The notes below the pieces were generated by a model that had not been told where the DNA came from, made no database searches, and saw nothing but the letters and a program-made list of their open reading frames with translations. A stretch of 64,000 nucleotides of DNA from contig NZ_BMGD01000001.1 of the NCBI RefSeq assembly GCF_014639875.1, positions 682,001-746,000 of the forward strand, read 5' to 3'. Source of the DNA: Blastomonas aquatica. GTDB lineage: Bacteria > Pseudomonadota > Alphaproteobacteria > Sphingomonadales > Sphingomonadaceae. Both the position numbers and the translations under genes were made by a program. Positions 35,746 through 44,875 of the stretch are shown piece after piece (position 1 is the first letter of the stretch; each line of letters starts with the position of its first letter).

Positions 35746-36441
35746 ATGGTCATGATCACCGACGAAATCAGCGCCAAGCGGTGGCTGACCGAGGGTTGGG
35801 GTGTTTCACGTGAAACAATGGACCAGCTCGAGCGCCTGAACGTGTTCGTGCGCGAAGAGGCCGAGAGGCAGAACCTTGTTTCGGCATCGACCCTGGACCA
35901 GATGTGGCAGCGGCATATTGTCGATAGCGCCCAGTTGCTGATGTTTGCCTCGCCAACGCCAACTAGCCGCTGGATCGACCTTGGCAGCGGCGCGGGATTT
36001 CCTGGACTCGTCGTTGCACTGATCGCGCCCTGCCAGGTCACGCTGGTCGAATCACGCGGGCTTCGGATCGCTTATCTTGAGCGGGCGATCGAGCATCTGG
36101 GCCTGAGTGATCGCGTTGACGTAGCAGGCATGCCGCTTGAACGGATGCCGACGGTAACCGCTGACGTCATCTCGGCTCGCGCGTTCGCACCGTTGCCGCG
36201 ACTGTTGGAAGGTGCCGCAAGGTTTTCCACAGAAAACACGCGATGGTTGCTACCAAAGGGCCGAAATGCGCGCAGCGAACTGGAAAGCGTATTGCCGGCA
36301 TGGCAATCTCTGTTTCACGTGGAACGAAGTTTGACCGACCCCGACGCTGCGATTCTCGTTGGAACCGGAACCATTCCCCAGATCCACCCGCAGCGCACCA
36401 TCGCCCAGCGGCCGTCGCGCAGAAACAGGAGCAGGTCATGA
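35746..36441 (+). CDS. rsmG: 16S rRNA (guanine527-N7)-methyltransferase
   Basis: 231 residues. SAM-binding motif [15 protein letters not shown] and the following [14 protein letters not shown] are canonical RsmG; motif R-R-F region [15 protein letters not shown] also fits. The C-terminal 30 residues ([22 protein letters not shown]) are unusual, basic and of low complexity, beyond the normal end near VGTG. Its stop overlaps the parA start (ATGA). Contains one perfect and one near-perfect parS. Confidence 0.94.
   Translation: MVMITDEISAKRWLTEGWGVSRETMDQLERLNVFVREEAERQNLVSASTLDQMWQRHIVDSAQLLMFASPTPTSRWIDLGSGAGFPGLVVALIAPCQVTLVESRGLRIAYLERAIEHLGLSDRVDVAGMPLERMPTVTADVISARAFAPLPRLLEGAARFSTENTRWLLPKGRNARSELESVLPAWQSLFHVERSLTDPDAAILVGTGTIPQIHPQRTIAQRPSRRNRSRS
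35802..35817. promoter_or_regulatory. parS site 2 (TGTTTCACGTGAAACA), inside rsmG
   Basis: A second perfect 16-bp ParB site, again encoding V-S-R-E-T in frame, 2.3 kb from site 1 and about 10.2 kb from the origin. Confidence 0.92.
36311..36326. promoter_or_regulatory. parS site 3 (TGTTTCACGTGGAACG), 3' end of rsmG
   Basis: One mismatch from the alternative ParB site form TGTTTCACGTGGAACA. Encodes L-F-H-V-E-R in rsmG, 112 bp before parA. Confidence 0.75.
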
Positions 36442-37223
36442 TCCGCATTGCGGTTGCGAATCAGAAGGGTGGAGTGGGCAAGACCACGACCGCGATCAAC
36501 CTGGCCACCGCGCTGGCAGCGACCGGGCTCAAGGTATTGCTGATCGATCTTGATCCCCAGGGCAATGCATCGACGGGGCTGGGAATCGCGCGCAACGACC
36601 GCGAGTTTTCGAGCTACGATCTGCTGACCAATGAAAGCTCGCTGGAGCAGTGCAGCGTCCCGACGCAGATCCCGGGGCTCGATATCGTCCCTGCCACGGT
36701 CGATCTGTCGGGCGCGGAGATCGAGCTGGTCGATCTCGATCACCGCACCCACCGGATGAAGATGGCGATGGACAGCGCCCATCAGGATCGCTGGCAGGTG
36801 TGCCTGATCGATTGTCCGCCCTCGCTGGGCCTGCTGACGCTCAATGCGCTGGTTGCGACCGATCAGGTCCTGGTCCCGCTCCAGTGCGAATTTTTTGCAC
36901 TCGAGGGTTTGAGCCAGTTGCTCCAGACGGTCGAACGCGTGCAGCAGCGGTTCAATCCCGATTTGTCGATCATCGGTGTGGTGCTGACGATGTATGACCG
37001 ACGCAACCGGCTGACCGATCAGGTCTCCGACGATGTCCGCGCGGTGTTGGGCAAGCTTGTGTTTGACACGGTGATCCCGCGCAACGTCCGCCTGTCCGAA
37101 GCGCCCAGCCATGGCATGCCCGCGTTGATCTACGATCACCGTTGCGTCGGCTCCGAAGCCTATATCGCGCTGGCGCGAGAGTTCATTTCCCGGATGCCCC
37201 GGGTCGAAGAGGAAGCCGCCTGA
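36438..37223 (+). CDS. parA: Chromosome partitioning ATPase ParA
   Basis: 261 residues. Deviant Walker [10 protein letters not shown] near the N-terminus, Walker A' [12 protein letters not shown] and Walker [14 protein letters not shown] identify a chromosomal ParA/Soj. It moves ParB-parS complexes (the origin region) toward the poles. ATG 36438 overlaps the rsmG stop; the stop overlaps the parB start by one base (TGATG), so parAB is a coupled pair. Confidence 0.97.
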   Translation: MIRIAVANQKGGVGKTTTAINLATALAATGLKVLLIDLDPQGNASTGLGIARNDREFSSYDLLTNESSLEQCSVPTQIPGLDIVPATVDLSGAEIELVDLDHRTHRMKMAMDSAHQDRWQVCLIDCPPSLGLLTLNALVATDQVLVPLQCEFFALEGLSQLLQTVERVQQRFNPDLSIIGVVLTMYDRRNRLTDQVSDDVRAVLGKLVFDTVIPRNVRLSEAPSHGMPALIYDHRCVGSEAYIALAREFISRMPRVEEEAA

Positions 37224-38194
37224 TGGCCGACGAACACGATCTGCCCGATGTCGCAAAGGCTCTCGGGCGCAAGCGTCCCAGCGGCCTCGGCCGTGGGTTG
37301 AACGCGCTGCTCGGCGAAGCGGTGCGTGAAGAGCCGCTGGTGCGGCGCGAGGATGGTACATCTGCGCCCGGCGCTCCGGTGACCGGGCTGCGGACGCTGC
37401 CGCTGTCGGAAATCCGCCCGCATCCCGGTCAGCCGCGGCGCTGGTTCGATGAAGAAGCGCTAGATGACCTGGCGCGATCGATCGCGCAGCGCGGTGTCAT
37501 CCAACCCGTGATCGTGCGCCCGCGCCAAGGCGGAGGTTATGAACTGGTCGCGGGCGAGCGGCGTTGGCGCGCGGCGCAGCGCGCACGGCTGCACGAGATC
37601 CCTGCGATCATCCGCGAGCTCAGCGACCCCGATACGCTGGCACTGGCGTTGATCGAGAATATCCAGCGCGAAGACCTCAACCCCGTCGAGGAGGCCGAGG
37701 CCTATCAGCGGCTGGTAGGCGATCAGGGCTATACCCCGGTCGAGGTCGCACGGATGGTCGACAAGTCGCGCAGCCACATTGCCAACCTGATGCGGCTACT
37801 CGCGCTGCCTCAGCCGGTGCTCAAGATGATCGCGGAAAAGAGCCTGAGCATGGGGCATGCCCGTGCGCTGATCAACGTGCCCGATGCCGAGAGCATCGCC
37901 GCCGATGTCGTCGATCGCGGGCTGTCGGTGCGCGATGTCGAAAAGCTGGTGCGCCGCGCGCGCAGCGATGCGTCAGGCAAGCCACCCAGCGCGCGGCGCA
38001 AGGCACAGGGCAATGATGAATCAGCGAGCAATGCCGATATTGCTGCGGTCGAACGGCACCTAGAAGATCTGCTTGGGCTCAAGGTCAAGATCATGACCGA
38101 TGCCAACCAGCGCAGTGGCAGCGTGACCGTGCGCTATGGTAACCTCGATCAACTAGATCTGATCTGCCAACGGCTGTCAGGCGAAATTATTTAA
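37223..38194 (+). CDS. parB: Chromosome partitioning CTPase ParB
   Basis: 323 residues. N-terminal GRKRPSGLGRGLNALLG, then the CTP-binding box (ALIENIQREDLNPVEEAEAY) and GERRWRAAQRARL, and a helix-turn-helix (TPVEVARMVDKSRSHIANLMRLL) that binds parS. The C-terminal dimerisation segment follows a variable linker. ParB spreads from parS as a clamp. Four parS-like sites lie in this window. Confidence 0.97.
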   Translation: MADEHDLPDVAKALGRKRPSGLGRGLNALLGEAVREEPLVRREDGTSAPGAPVTGLRTLPLSEIRPHPGQPRRWFDEEALDDLARSIAQRGVIQPVIVRPRQGGGYELVAGERRWRAAQRARLHEIPAIIRELSDPDTLALALIENIQREDLNPVEEAEAYQRLVGDQGYTPVEVARMVDKSRSHIANLMRLLALPQPVLKMIAEKSLSMGHARALINVPDAESIAADVVDRGLSVRDVEKLVRRARSDASGKPPSARRKAQGNDESASNADIAAVERHLEDLLGLKVKIMTDANQRSGSVTVRYGNLDQLDLICQRLSGEII

Positions 38195-38239
38195 TACTTA
38201 CAATGCCTTAACGGAATTTTGCCGGCGCACAGGTGGCGC

Positions 38240-38956
38240 TTAGTGTTGGTTCCGGCTCGGGTCGTTGAGCACGTTGATCGCCGCGTGCACCCGTGCCTCG
38301 ATCTCCTCGCGCGGCAGGCCCGCTGGAATGATCTCGCCGAACTTGTAGGTGACGACGCCGGGATATTTGATGAAGCCGCGGCGGGGGTATAAATGCCCGC
38401 TGTCGAGCGCGATCGGCACCACCGGCAGCTTGGCGAGCTTGTACAGTCCGGCAAAGCCTGCCTGCAGCGGCGGCTGTTCGCCGGGCGGGGTGCTGGTGCC
38501 TTCGGGATAGATCACGATCGAGCGGCCCTCTGCGACGAAGCGGCGGACCTCGGTCATCATCGCACGCAGGGCGACCGCGCCGCCCGCCCGATCGATGAAG
38601 ATCATGCCATAGGTCCGCGCGATCTGGCTCCACAGCGGAATGCGCGACAGCTCGATCTTGGCGACGACGGCCGGGCGGTTGAAGATTCGGAGCAGTTCGA
38701 TCGTCTCGAAAAAGCTCTCATGCTTGATTGCGTACAGCACCTGGCCTGGCGGGATGGTGCCATCGACATGCGAGCGGATCCCCAGCAGGATGCGCGCGCA
38801 CGCATAATGATAGCCCCCCCAGAACCGCGCCATGCTTTGCAGCCGGTATTCGGAAAAAGGCAGGATGATGAAGGCGACGATCACGATCGGCACCGATCCG
38901 CCGTAAAAGGCGATGGCGAACAGGATCGTTCGGATCAGGGCGAGCAGCGTCCGCAT
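38240..38956 (-). CDS. plsC: 1-acyl-sn-glycerol-3-phosphate acyltransferase
   Basis: 238 residues with one or two N-terminal membrane segments. Acyltransferase motifs: block I IKHESFFET (HX4E, as in many proteobacterial PlsC instead of HX4D), block III FIDRAGGA and EGTSTPPGE, and VPIALDSGHLYPR. It transfers an acyl chain to lysophosphatidate in phospholipid synthesis. ATG 38956 is chosen over TTG 38962. Last gene of ftsE-ftsX-ydcF-plsC, after a 2-bp gap. Confidence 0.9.
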   Translation of the reverse strand: MRTLLALIRTILFAIAFYGGSVPIVIVAFIILPFSEYRLQSMARFWGGYHYACARILLGIRSHVDGTIPPGQVLYAIKHESFFETIELLRIFNRPAVVAKIELSRIPLWSQIARTYGMIFIDRAGGAVALRAMMTEVRRFVAEGRSIVIYPEGTSTPPGEQPPLQAGFAGLYKLAKLPVVPIALDSGHLYPRRGFIKYPGVVTYKFGEIIPAGLPREEIEARVHAAINVLNDPSRNQH

Positions 38957-38958
38957 CG

Positions 38959-39489
38959 TCAAACCCCGAACAGCCCCGCGAGCCAGCGCACCACCAGCTT
39001 GTTATACTCCCGCCACAACGTCATCAGGCTGGGCTTGCTTGCCACCGCATCGGTGTAGATCGCGATGCTGTCTGGAAGTGCGCGTTGCAGCTCGTATTCG
39101 GCGCGGCGCATGTGCCAGTCGGTGGTGACCAACCGAACTGATGTCACCTTGCGCTGCTCGGCCCAGCGTGCCGTTTCTATCCCGTTGGAGCGGGTATCAT
39201 AAGCGCGAAAGCCAAGGTCGACGCAGCAATCAAACAGCTGGGTGGATCCGGGATATTGCGCGCTGAGTTCGGCCGGGCGGACATCGCGATCGACGCCCGA
39301 GATCAACATGCGGTCTGCCCATTCGTTGCGCAGCGCCTCGAGCCCGCGGTCGATCCGCAAGGGGCCCCCGGTCGGCACCACCACCGCATCGGTCTGCAAC
39401 GCGCCGAGCGGCTGCGGCAGCAGGATCGCAAACCAGGCAAATCCCAGGATCCACGCGAGCAACACCGATGACAAAAGGCGGACAATCAC
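38959..39489 (-). CDS. YdcF/DUF218 family membrane-anchored protein
   Basis: 176 residues, GTG start at 39489 overlapping the ftsX stop (GTGA). A single N-terminal membrane anchor (LLSSVLLAWILGFAWFAILLP) precedes the DUF218 domain: DAVVVPTGGPLRIDRGLEALR and the conserved TTDWHMRRAEYELQ. Members such as SanA and ElyC affect cell-envelope integrity and lipid-linked intermediates; activity is not defined. Its coupling to ftsEX suggests an envelope role. Confidence 0.83.
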   Translation of the reverse strand: MIVRLLSSVLLAWILGFAWFAILLPQPLGALQTDAVVVPTGGPLRIDRGLEALRNEWADRMLISGVDRDVRPAELSAQYPGSTQLFDCCVDLGFRAYDTRSNGIETARWAEQRKVTSVRLVTTDWHMRRAEYELQRALPDSIAIYTDAVASKPSLMTLWREYNKLVVRWLAGLFGV

Positions 39490-40382
39490 AATTTTTTCCT
39501 GAGCGCTCCAAGCACCGTCATGCGCGCGGTAACCACTGCAAGCGCAATACCTGCAATCGGCACGGTTGCAAGCAACAGCCAGTCGAAAGGCCCGAACGAT
39601 CCGGCAGATACCAGCCCCGAGTCGAGCCTCGTTGCCGCCCGGCCCAGTAGCCACAGCACTGGGGCAGCGAGCAGGCAGGCGATCAATGCGCCCAGCGCCG
39701 CGTCGAGCGCGATCCGGCGCTGGAACAGCCGCGCGATCTGCTGATGGGTGCTGCCCAGCAGGTGCATGATATCGATCGTTTCGGCATGCGCGGCAAAGCT
39801 GCTGCGCGCCGACAGCATCACCGAGGCTATGCTCGCCAGCGCCAGCAACACAACCAGCGCGATCGCCAGCCAGCGCAGCGTGCCGATCAGTTCGAACACC
39901 GGGCGCAGCCACTGGCCGTGCGCATCGATCCGTGCATCGGGTGCCGCTTCAGCCAGCGCATCGCGCAATCGGCCGAGTGTTGCGTCACTCGCGTTCCGGC
40001 GGAAATCGACATCGATCAGGCTGGGCAGGGGGATGTCGTCGCTCAACGCGCTGCTGCCCAACCAGGGAGAAAGCAGCGACCGTACTTCGGCATCGCTGAC
40101 CCGGGTGACGACGGCCACTGCACGATCGGAGCGCAGCACCGCCTCTGCGGCGCTGGCCTGGCGCTGACGGGCATCGCTGTCGGCGTTGACGATCTGAACC
40201 GTAGCGCGCCCGGCAAGATCGGCGTTGATCTGGTCTGCCGCGCTGCCCAGTGCGAGCGCGGCAGCGGCTGCGAGCAAAGTGAGGAACAGCATCACCGCGA
40301 TCACCCACGGCATCGGCCCGGTCAGCCGTGCCTGCGGGATCAGCCTGCGATCGTGGCGGGTGGGGAAAAATGCGCCCAGCAT
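39486..40382 (-). CDS. ftsX: Cell division ABC permease-like protein FtsX
   Basis: 298 residues with four membrane segments: one after residue 25 (PWVIAVMLFLTLLAAAAALALG), three in the last third, and a periplasmic domain of about 120 residues between. FtsX with FtsE controls peptidoglycan amidases at the septum. ATG 40382 overlaps the ftsE stop by one base. Sequence is divergent, as usual for FtsX in alphaproteobacteria. Confidence 0.88.
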   Translation of the reverse strand: MLGAFFPTRHDRRLIPQARLTGPMPWVIAVMLFLTLLAAAAALALGSAADQINADLAGRATVQIVNADSDARQRQASAAEAVLRSDRAVAVVTRVSDAEVRSLLSPWLGSSALSDDIPLPSLIDVDFRRNASDATLGRLRDALAEAAPDARIDAHGQWLRPVFELIGTLRWLAIALVVLLALASIASVMLSARSSFAAHAETIDIMHLLGSTHQQIARLFQRRIALDAALGALIACLLAAPVLWLLGRAATRLDSGLVSAGSFGPFDWLLLATVPIAGIALAVVTARMTVLGALRKKL

Positions 40383-41113
40383 CAGCCCTTGTCCTCTTCC
40401 CAACCGCGCAGATCGGAGGGTTTGGGCGGATAACGCAAGGCACCGGTCGGGTCGAACAAACGCCCGCCTTCGAGCCGCATCATCTGCGCGCGCTTGATCC
40501 GGGTCATCAGGTGGATATCGTGGGTCGCGACGATGATCGTGGTGCCCATCCGGTTCAACGCCTCGAACAACCGAAGCAGTTTGACCGCCATTTCGGGATC
40601 GACGTTGCCGGTGGGCTCATCGGCTACCAATATGTCGGGCCGGGTGATCACGGCGCGGGCGATGGCGACACGTTGCTGCTCGCCGCCGGACAAAGTTGCA
40701 GGCAGCGCATCGCCGCGCGCGCTCAAACCGACCCAATCGAGGATCTCGCGCACCGGGGTGGCGAGATCTGCATCGCGCATCCCCGCGATGCGCAACGGCA
40801 GCGCGATGTTGTCAAACGCCGAAAGATGCGGCACCAGCCGGAAATCCTGAAACACGACCCCGATGCGGCGGCGGAATCCGGGCATGCGGTCCCGGCTCAA
40901 CGTCACCAGATCGCTGTCGAACAATCGGATCATCCCGCGGCTGGGGCGCTGCGCGAGATACAGCAGCCTGAGCAGCGACGATTTACCTGCGCCCGAGGGG
41001 CCGGTGAGGAAGTAGAACTGGCCGGAAAACAGCGTGAAACTGAGGTCGGATAGCGCCTCGGGCCCGGTGCCGTAGCGCAGGCCCACATTCTCGAACTGGA
41101 CGATGCTATCCAT
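40382..41113 (-). CDS. ftsE: Cell division ATP-binding protein FtsE
   Basis: 243 residues (ATG 41113; an ATG at 41128 adds five residues). Walker A GPSGAGKSS, Q-loop VVFQDFRLVPHLSAFDN, signature LSGGEQQRVAIARA, Walker B LVADEPTGNVDPE and H-loop ATHD are intact. First gene of the ftsE-ftsX-ydcF-plsC operon, transcribed divergently from the zinc-ribbon gene. Confidence 0.93.
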   Translation of the reverse strand: MDSIVQFENVGLRYGTGPEALSDLSFTLFSGQFYFLTGPSGAGKSSLLRLLYLAQRPSRGMIRLFDSDLVTLSRDRMPGFRRRIGVVFQDFRLVPHLSAFDNIALPLRIAGMRDADLATPVREILDWVGLSARGDALPATLSGGEQQRVAIARAVITRPDILVADEPTGNVDPEMAVKLLRLFEALNRMGTTIIVATHDIHLMTRIKRAQMMRLEGGRLFDPTGALRYPPKPSDLRGWEEDKG

Positions 41114-41346
41114 GGACGCGCTGTTCATCGCATGGCGATAGCGCGCGGTGGCTGCGGCAGGCAACCGGAATGCGCATCGACTCAGGATCGGCTGTTCGGC
41201 ACCAACGGACAACGCGGGTTGTCCCAAGGCCAACCCGTTGAAAAATCGACAGTGCGGCCAAACTCCGGTGGAAAAAGAGCCAGCGCGAGGTTGCAGGCGA
41301 TGCAAGGCCCTTGCGGCGATTCGTCCGGCGTGGTTAGAAACCGAGC

Positions 41347-42225
41347 ATGATTATTGCGTGCCCCGCGTGCAACACCCGCTATGCGGTCCCGGACACTGCC
41401 ATCGGTATCGACGGCCGATCGGTCAGGTGCGCCAAATGCTCCCATAGCTGGTTCCAGCACGGCCCGGATATCGCGCGCCCTGCCGAAACACCCGAACCTG
41501 CGCCTGCTGCTGCGCCTCAAGCCGAATCTGCTGCGCCACCGCCACCGCCTCCAGCCACGCCTACACCCGCGCCTGTTGCTCAGCCTGAACCTGCACCTAC
41601 CGTGGCAGCCGCCCCGGATCCTGCGCCAACCCCGGCTCCCGCGCCCTTCGCCGCCGAGCCTGAGCCCGAGCCCAATCTGCCGCCATTGCCGCGGCCCGTA
41701 CCGCAGGTTAGCCGTCCGATCGTCGCAAGCTATGCCGATGATGCGCTGGCTGAGCGTCCCAGCAGCTTCAGCCACGAGCCGCCATTCCGCCCGCGTCGCA
41801 ATCCGGCGAAACTTTGGATGATTGGCGCGGTCGCATTTGCGCTGGTGGCATCTGGCACGGCTGCGGCGATCTATACCTTCGGGCTTCCCGGGGTAGTGAC
41901 CGACTACACTTTGCCATTTGCCGAGGTGGAACCTGATCTCCAGATCGATTTCCCCCCAGCCAAGCAAGAGCGGCGGACGCTGCCCAACGGTACCGAATAT
42001 TTCTCGGCCTCGGGCACGATCCGCAATCTCAGCAAGTCGGCGCAGGACGTACCGCCGATGCTGGTGGTGCTGCGCGATTCCCAGGACCGGGTGGTGTTCA
42101 ACTGGATAATCAACCCGCCAGTTGATACGTTGCAGCCCGGACAATCGGCCGATTTCCGGCAGGCCATGGTCGATGTTCCGCGCTCAGCAAGCTCCGCAGA
42201 GATCGCCTGGGCCAAGCGCCGTTGA
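41347..42225 (+). CDS. MJ0042-type zinc-ribbon membrane protein
   Basis: 292 residues. An N-terminal MJ0042 zinc ribbon (IIACPACNTRYAVPD with CAKCSHSW, four Cys) is followed by a long Pro/Ala/Glu-rich region (about 45-125), one membrane segment (WMIGAVAFALVASGTAAAIY, about 158-177) and a C-terminal beta-rich domain (DUF3426-like, NGTEYFSASGTIRNL). The topology is cytosolic zinc ribbon, spacer, membrane, periplasmic domain. Function unknown; the location beside ftsE is common in alphaproteobacteria. Confidence 0.83.
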   Translation: MIIACPACNTRYAVPDTAIGIDGRSVRCAKCSHSWFQHGPDIARPAETPEPAPAAAPQAESAAPPPPPPATPTPAPVAQPEPAPTVAAAPDPAPTPAPAPFAAEPEPEPNLPPLPRPVPQVSRPIVASYADDALAERPSSFSHEPPFRPRRNPAKLWMIGAVAFALVASGTAAAIYTFGLPGVVTDYTLPFAEVEPDLQIDFPPAKQERRTLPNGTEYFSASGTIRNLSKSAQDVPPMLVVLRDSQDRVVFNWIINPPVDTLQPGQSADFRQAMVDVPRSASSAEIAWAKRR

Positions 42226-42360
42226 CCACCCGCTGTCGCGGGACCACCGCTTCGGGATAATCCGTGTTGCTATGCGTCAAGCGCTTTGCTAATGGCGCGG
42301 CCTGCCAAGCGGGCAGGCGGGCTTTGTTCCGTCGTAAATCCCGCAAAATTGCTGGACTGT

Positions 42361-42447
42361 GCGGTCATGGCGGAATTGGTAGACGCGCAACGTTGAGGTC
42401 GTTGTGGGCGAAAGCCCGTGGAAGTTCGAGTCTTCTTGACCGCACCA
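42361..42447 (+). tRNA. tRNA-Leu (anticodon GAG)
   Basis: An 87-nt tRNA with a long variable arm. Acceptor GCGGTCA/TGACCGC, anticodon arm CAACG-TTGAGGT-CGTTG (anticodon GAG), variable arm TGGGCGAAAGCCCG, T-arm AAGTTCGAGTCTT and encoded CCA. Confidence 0.97.
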
Positions 42448-42501
42448 GTCACCCGGCCGGAATGATCCGCCAAACACCCCGGATATGAGCTAAACTCTTG
42501 G

Positions 42502-42804
42502 TCAGGTGACCGGGTCTAGCGTTTCGGCGACTTCCTCGGTCTTGCGTTCAGGAAGGGCGATCATGCCCAGAATGAACAGCGCGAAGCCCAGGCAGATCGT
42601 GTTGGGTATGATCAGCGCCCATTCGCCTTTGAGCACGCCAAACGTCGTCCAGGCGGCAAACGCAAGGCAGGTCAGCGCGAACATGCCCAGCGACAGGCCC
42701 TTGGTCGACCGGTCGCGGATGATCTTCCACGCCTGCGGGGTGAAGCTGGCAACCGATGCCACCGCTCCGATGGTTCCTGCCACGCTAATCCAGTCGATTG
42801 TCAT
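42502..42804 (-). CDS. SemiSWEET family (PQ-loop) sugar transporter
   Basis: 100 residues with three membrane helices: IDWISVAGTIGAVASVASFTPQAWKIIRD, SLGMFALTCLAFAAWTTFG and IIPNTICLGFALFILGMIAL. The PQ motif (FTPQ) in helix 1 is the defining element of SemiSWEETs, which act as dimers and pass sugars. ATG 42804 is chosen; the frame extends upstream without support. Confidence 0.85.
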   Translation of the reverse strand: MTIDWISVAGTIGAVASVASFTPQAWKIIRDRSTKGLSLGMFALTCLAFAAWTTFGVLKGEWALIIPNTICLGFALFILGMIALPERKTEEVAETLDPVT

Positions 42805-43001
42805 ATCGGCTGTACGCGCCTGCGCGCTGCGGGTTTCGTGCATCGGTTGCAGAATATGCGTCCGGGCCAGACGCGCGTGGCTTACCGCGCGGGAGCGTTG
42901 CCCGATGACGCGCGTAGAGTGCCAATAATGGTACCTGCCCACCGGAATCAACGCTCTGACCGGCGAAGTGATATGGGGCAGCATGTGAAAGTGATGATAC
43001 G

Positions 43002-44072
43002 GTGGCGCGAGACGATAAGGATGGGCTCGGCGATCCCGCAGCGGTGCCGGTGCTTGAAGGCGGCCTGGTCTATACGCAGGATGACACGCCCGGGATCACA
43101 AGGGTCAAGCGCGGGCGTGGGTTCAGTTATCATCGGCCCGATGGTGCGCTGATCAAGGATGACAAGACGCTCGATCGCATCCGAATGCTGGCGATCCCAC
43201 CTGCCTATCAGAATGTGTGGATTTGCCCCAAGCCCAACGGGCATGTCCAGGCGACCGGGCGTGATGCACGCAATCGTAAGCAATATCGATATCATCCCGA
43301 TTACCGCGCCGCGCAGGACCAGGCCAAGTTTTCACGGTTGGCGCTGTTTGGCGCAGCGCTGCCGGCGATCCGCGCCCAGCTCGATGCCGATCTCCGCGCG
43401 CGCAGCACATCGCGGCGCTGCGTGATCGCGACGATCATCCTGCTGCTCGATTCGACCGCGATCCGGATTGGCAACGCGATGTATGCCCAGCAGAACCGAT
43501 CTTATGGGCTGACGACGTTACGTCATCGCCATGTCTCGCTCGAATCATCGACCATCCGCTTTCGTTTTGCCGGCAAGGGCGGGCGCAAATGGGATGTTTC
43601 ACTGCGCAACCGCCGCGTGGCGCGGGTGATCCGCGGGCTTCAGGACCTGCCCGGCCAGCAGCTGTTCCGCTATCTCGATGGCGACACCGTCCGCGCGATC
43701 ACGTCGGACGACATCAACGGGTATCTGCGCGAGATCGGCGGCGAAGATTTCTCAGCAAAGGATTTCCGAACCTGGAGCGGTACGGTGACCGCAGCGGTCG
43801 CGCTGGCGGAACTGCATCAGCTCGAAGAGCCTCCCAAGGTTGCTGCCGCAATCAAGCTGGCAGTGCTGGCAGCATCTCAGGCCTTGCAGAACACACCGAC
43901 GATCTGCCGCAAATCCTATATCCATCCAGCGGTGTTCGATACCTACAGCATCGACCAGGCGCTGTTTGCCAAAATGGCCGGCGAAGATGCCGAGGAGCAG
44001 GTGCTAGCCCTGCTGCGAGCCGCCGAAAACCAAGGAAAACAAGGAACGAAACCGACGACAAAGCGTGGGTAG
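43002..44072 (+). CDS. DNA topoisomerase IB
   Basis: 356 residues, poxvirus-like type IB topoisomerase. N-terminal GGLVYTQDDTPGITRVKRGRGFSY and DRIRMLAIPPAYQNVWICP, catalytic residues in KGGRKWDVSL (Lys), RTWSGTVTAA (Arg, His region) and the nucleophile Tyr in CRKSYIHPAVFDTY. The start is GTG 43002; no ATG is in frame upstream before homology. It relaxes supercoils by a 3'-phosphotyrosine. It precedes the trehalose operon on the same strand, a frequent neighbour in this group. Confidence 0.92.
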   Translation: MARDDKDGLGDPAAVPVLEGGLVYTQDDTPGITRVKRGRGFSYHRPDGALIKDDKTLDRIRMLAIPPAYQNVWICPKPNGHVQATGRDARNRKQYRYHPDYRAAQDQAKFSRLALFGAALPAIRAQLDADLRARSTSRRCVIATIILLLDSTAIRIGNAMYAQQNRSYGLTTLRHRHVSLESSTIRFRFAGKGGRKWDVSLRNRRVARVIRGLQDLPGQQLFRYLDGDTVRAITSDDINGYLREIGGEDFSAKDFRTWSGTVTAAVALAELHQLEEPPKVAAAIKLAVLAASQALQNTPTICRKSYIHPAVFDTYSIDQALFAKMAGEDAEEQVLALLRAAENQGKQGTKPTTKRG

Positions 44073-44119
44073 GAGATATCCTTCATCATCGGACACCAGC
44101 CATCGGGAGACCCTTACGC

Positions 44120-44875
44120 GTGCGAGACAGCCCTGCGCAGATTACCACCATCGACCTTGAACGGCGGCCCCATATGCGCACCGCGCTGCTGATCGACTTC
44201 GATGGAACCCTGGTCGATATCCGCAGCACGCCCGACGCGGTCAAAGTCGGCCCCGAACTGGTCGATGTGATCACTGGGGTATCCAGACGGCTGGATGGCA
44301 GGGTCGCGATTGTCAGCGGCAGGTCGCTTGCACAGCTCGAAGATTTATGGCCGGGCGCGATGCCCGATATGGTGATTGCCGGGAGCCACGGCCAGGAGCT
44401 CAAGGTCGAAGGCGCTGTGGACGGTCCGGTGCATACCGATCTGTTCACCCGGCTTGCGTCCCTCGCGACAGCACAGTTCGGCGATACCGCGGGGGTGGTG
44501 ATCGAGGAGAAAACCTTTGGTCTTGCGGTGCATTATCGGTTGGGCACGCACCACAAGCGCCGGGTTGCGGCATGGACATCAACGATGGCCGAGGAGTGCG
44601 ATCTGCTGGTGCAGCAAGGCGATATGGTATTCGAACTGCGACCGCGTGGCTCGGACAAGGGCGATGCTGTGCGCGCCATCATGGCGCTTGATCGCTTTCA
44701 GGGCAGCACCCCGATCTTCATCGGCGATGATCTGACCGATATTCCCGCATTTCACGCGGTTCAGGCGCTGGGTGGAACCGCGATCAGCGTAGGGCCGCGC
44801 ACCGCAGACCATTCCGACGAGCAACTCACAGATGTCGCTTCTGTGCTCACCCGGATCGGCGAGATTGCCGCATGA
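44120..44875 (+). CDS. otsB: Trehalose-6-phosphate phosphatase
   Basis: 251 residues from GTG 44120 (preceded by GGGAGA); ATG 44174 would give 233 residues and begins at MRTALLIDFDGTLV. HAD motif I DFDGTLVDI, motif IV GDDLTDIPAF, and the conserved GSDKGDAVRAIM (motif III Lys) are present. It removes phosphate from the OtsA product to give trehalose. Coupled to the next gene by ATGA. Confidence 0.92.
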   Translation: MRDSPAQITTIDLERRPHMRTALLIDFDGTLVDIRSTPDAVKVGPELVDVITGVSRRLDGRVAIVSGRSLAQLEDLWPGAMPDMVIAGSHGQELKVEGAVDGPVHTDLFTRLASLATAQFGDTAGVVIEEKTFGLAVHYRLGTHHKRRVAAWTSTMAEECDLLVQQGDMVFELRPRGSDKGDAVRAIMALDRFQGSTPIFIGDDLTDIPAFHAVQALGGTAISVGPRTADHSDEQLTDVASVLTRIGEIAA

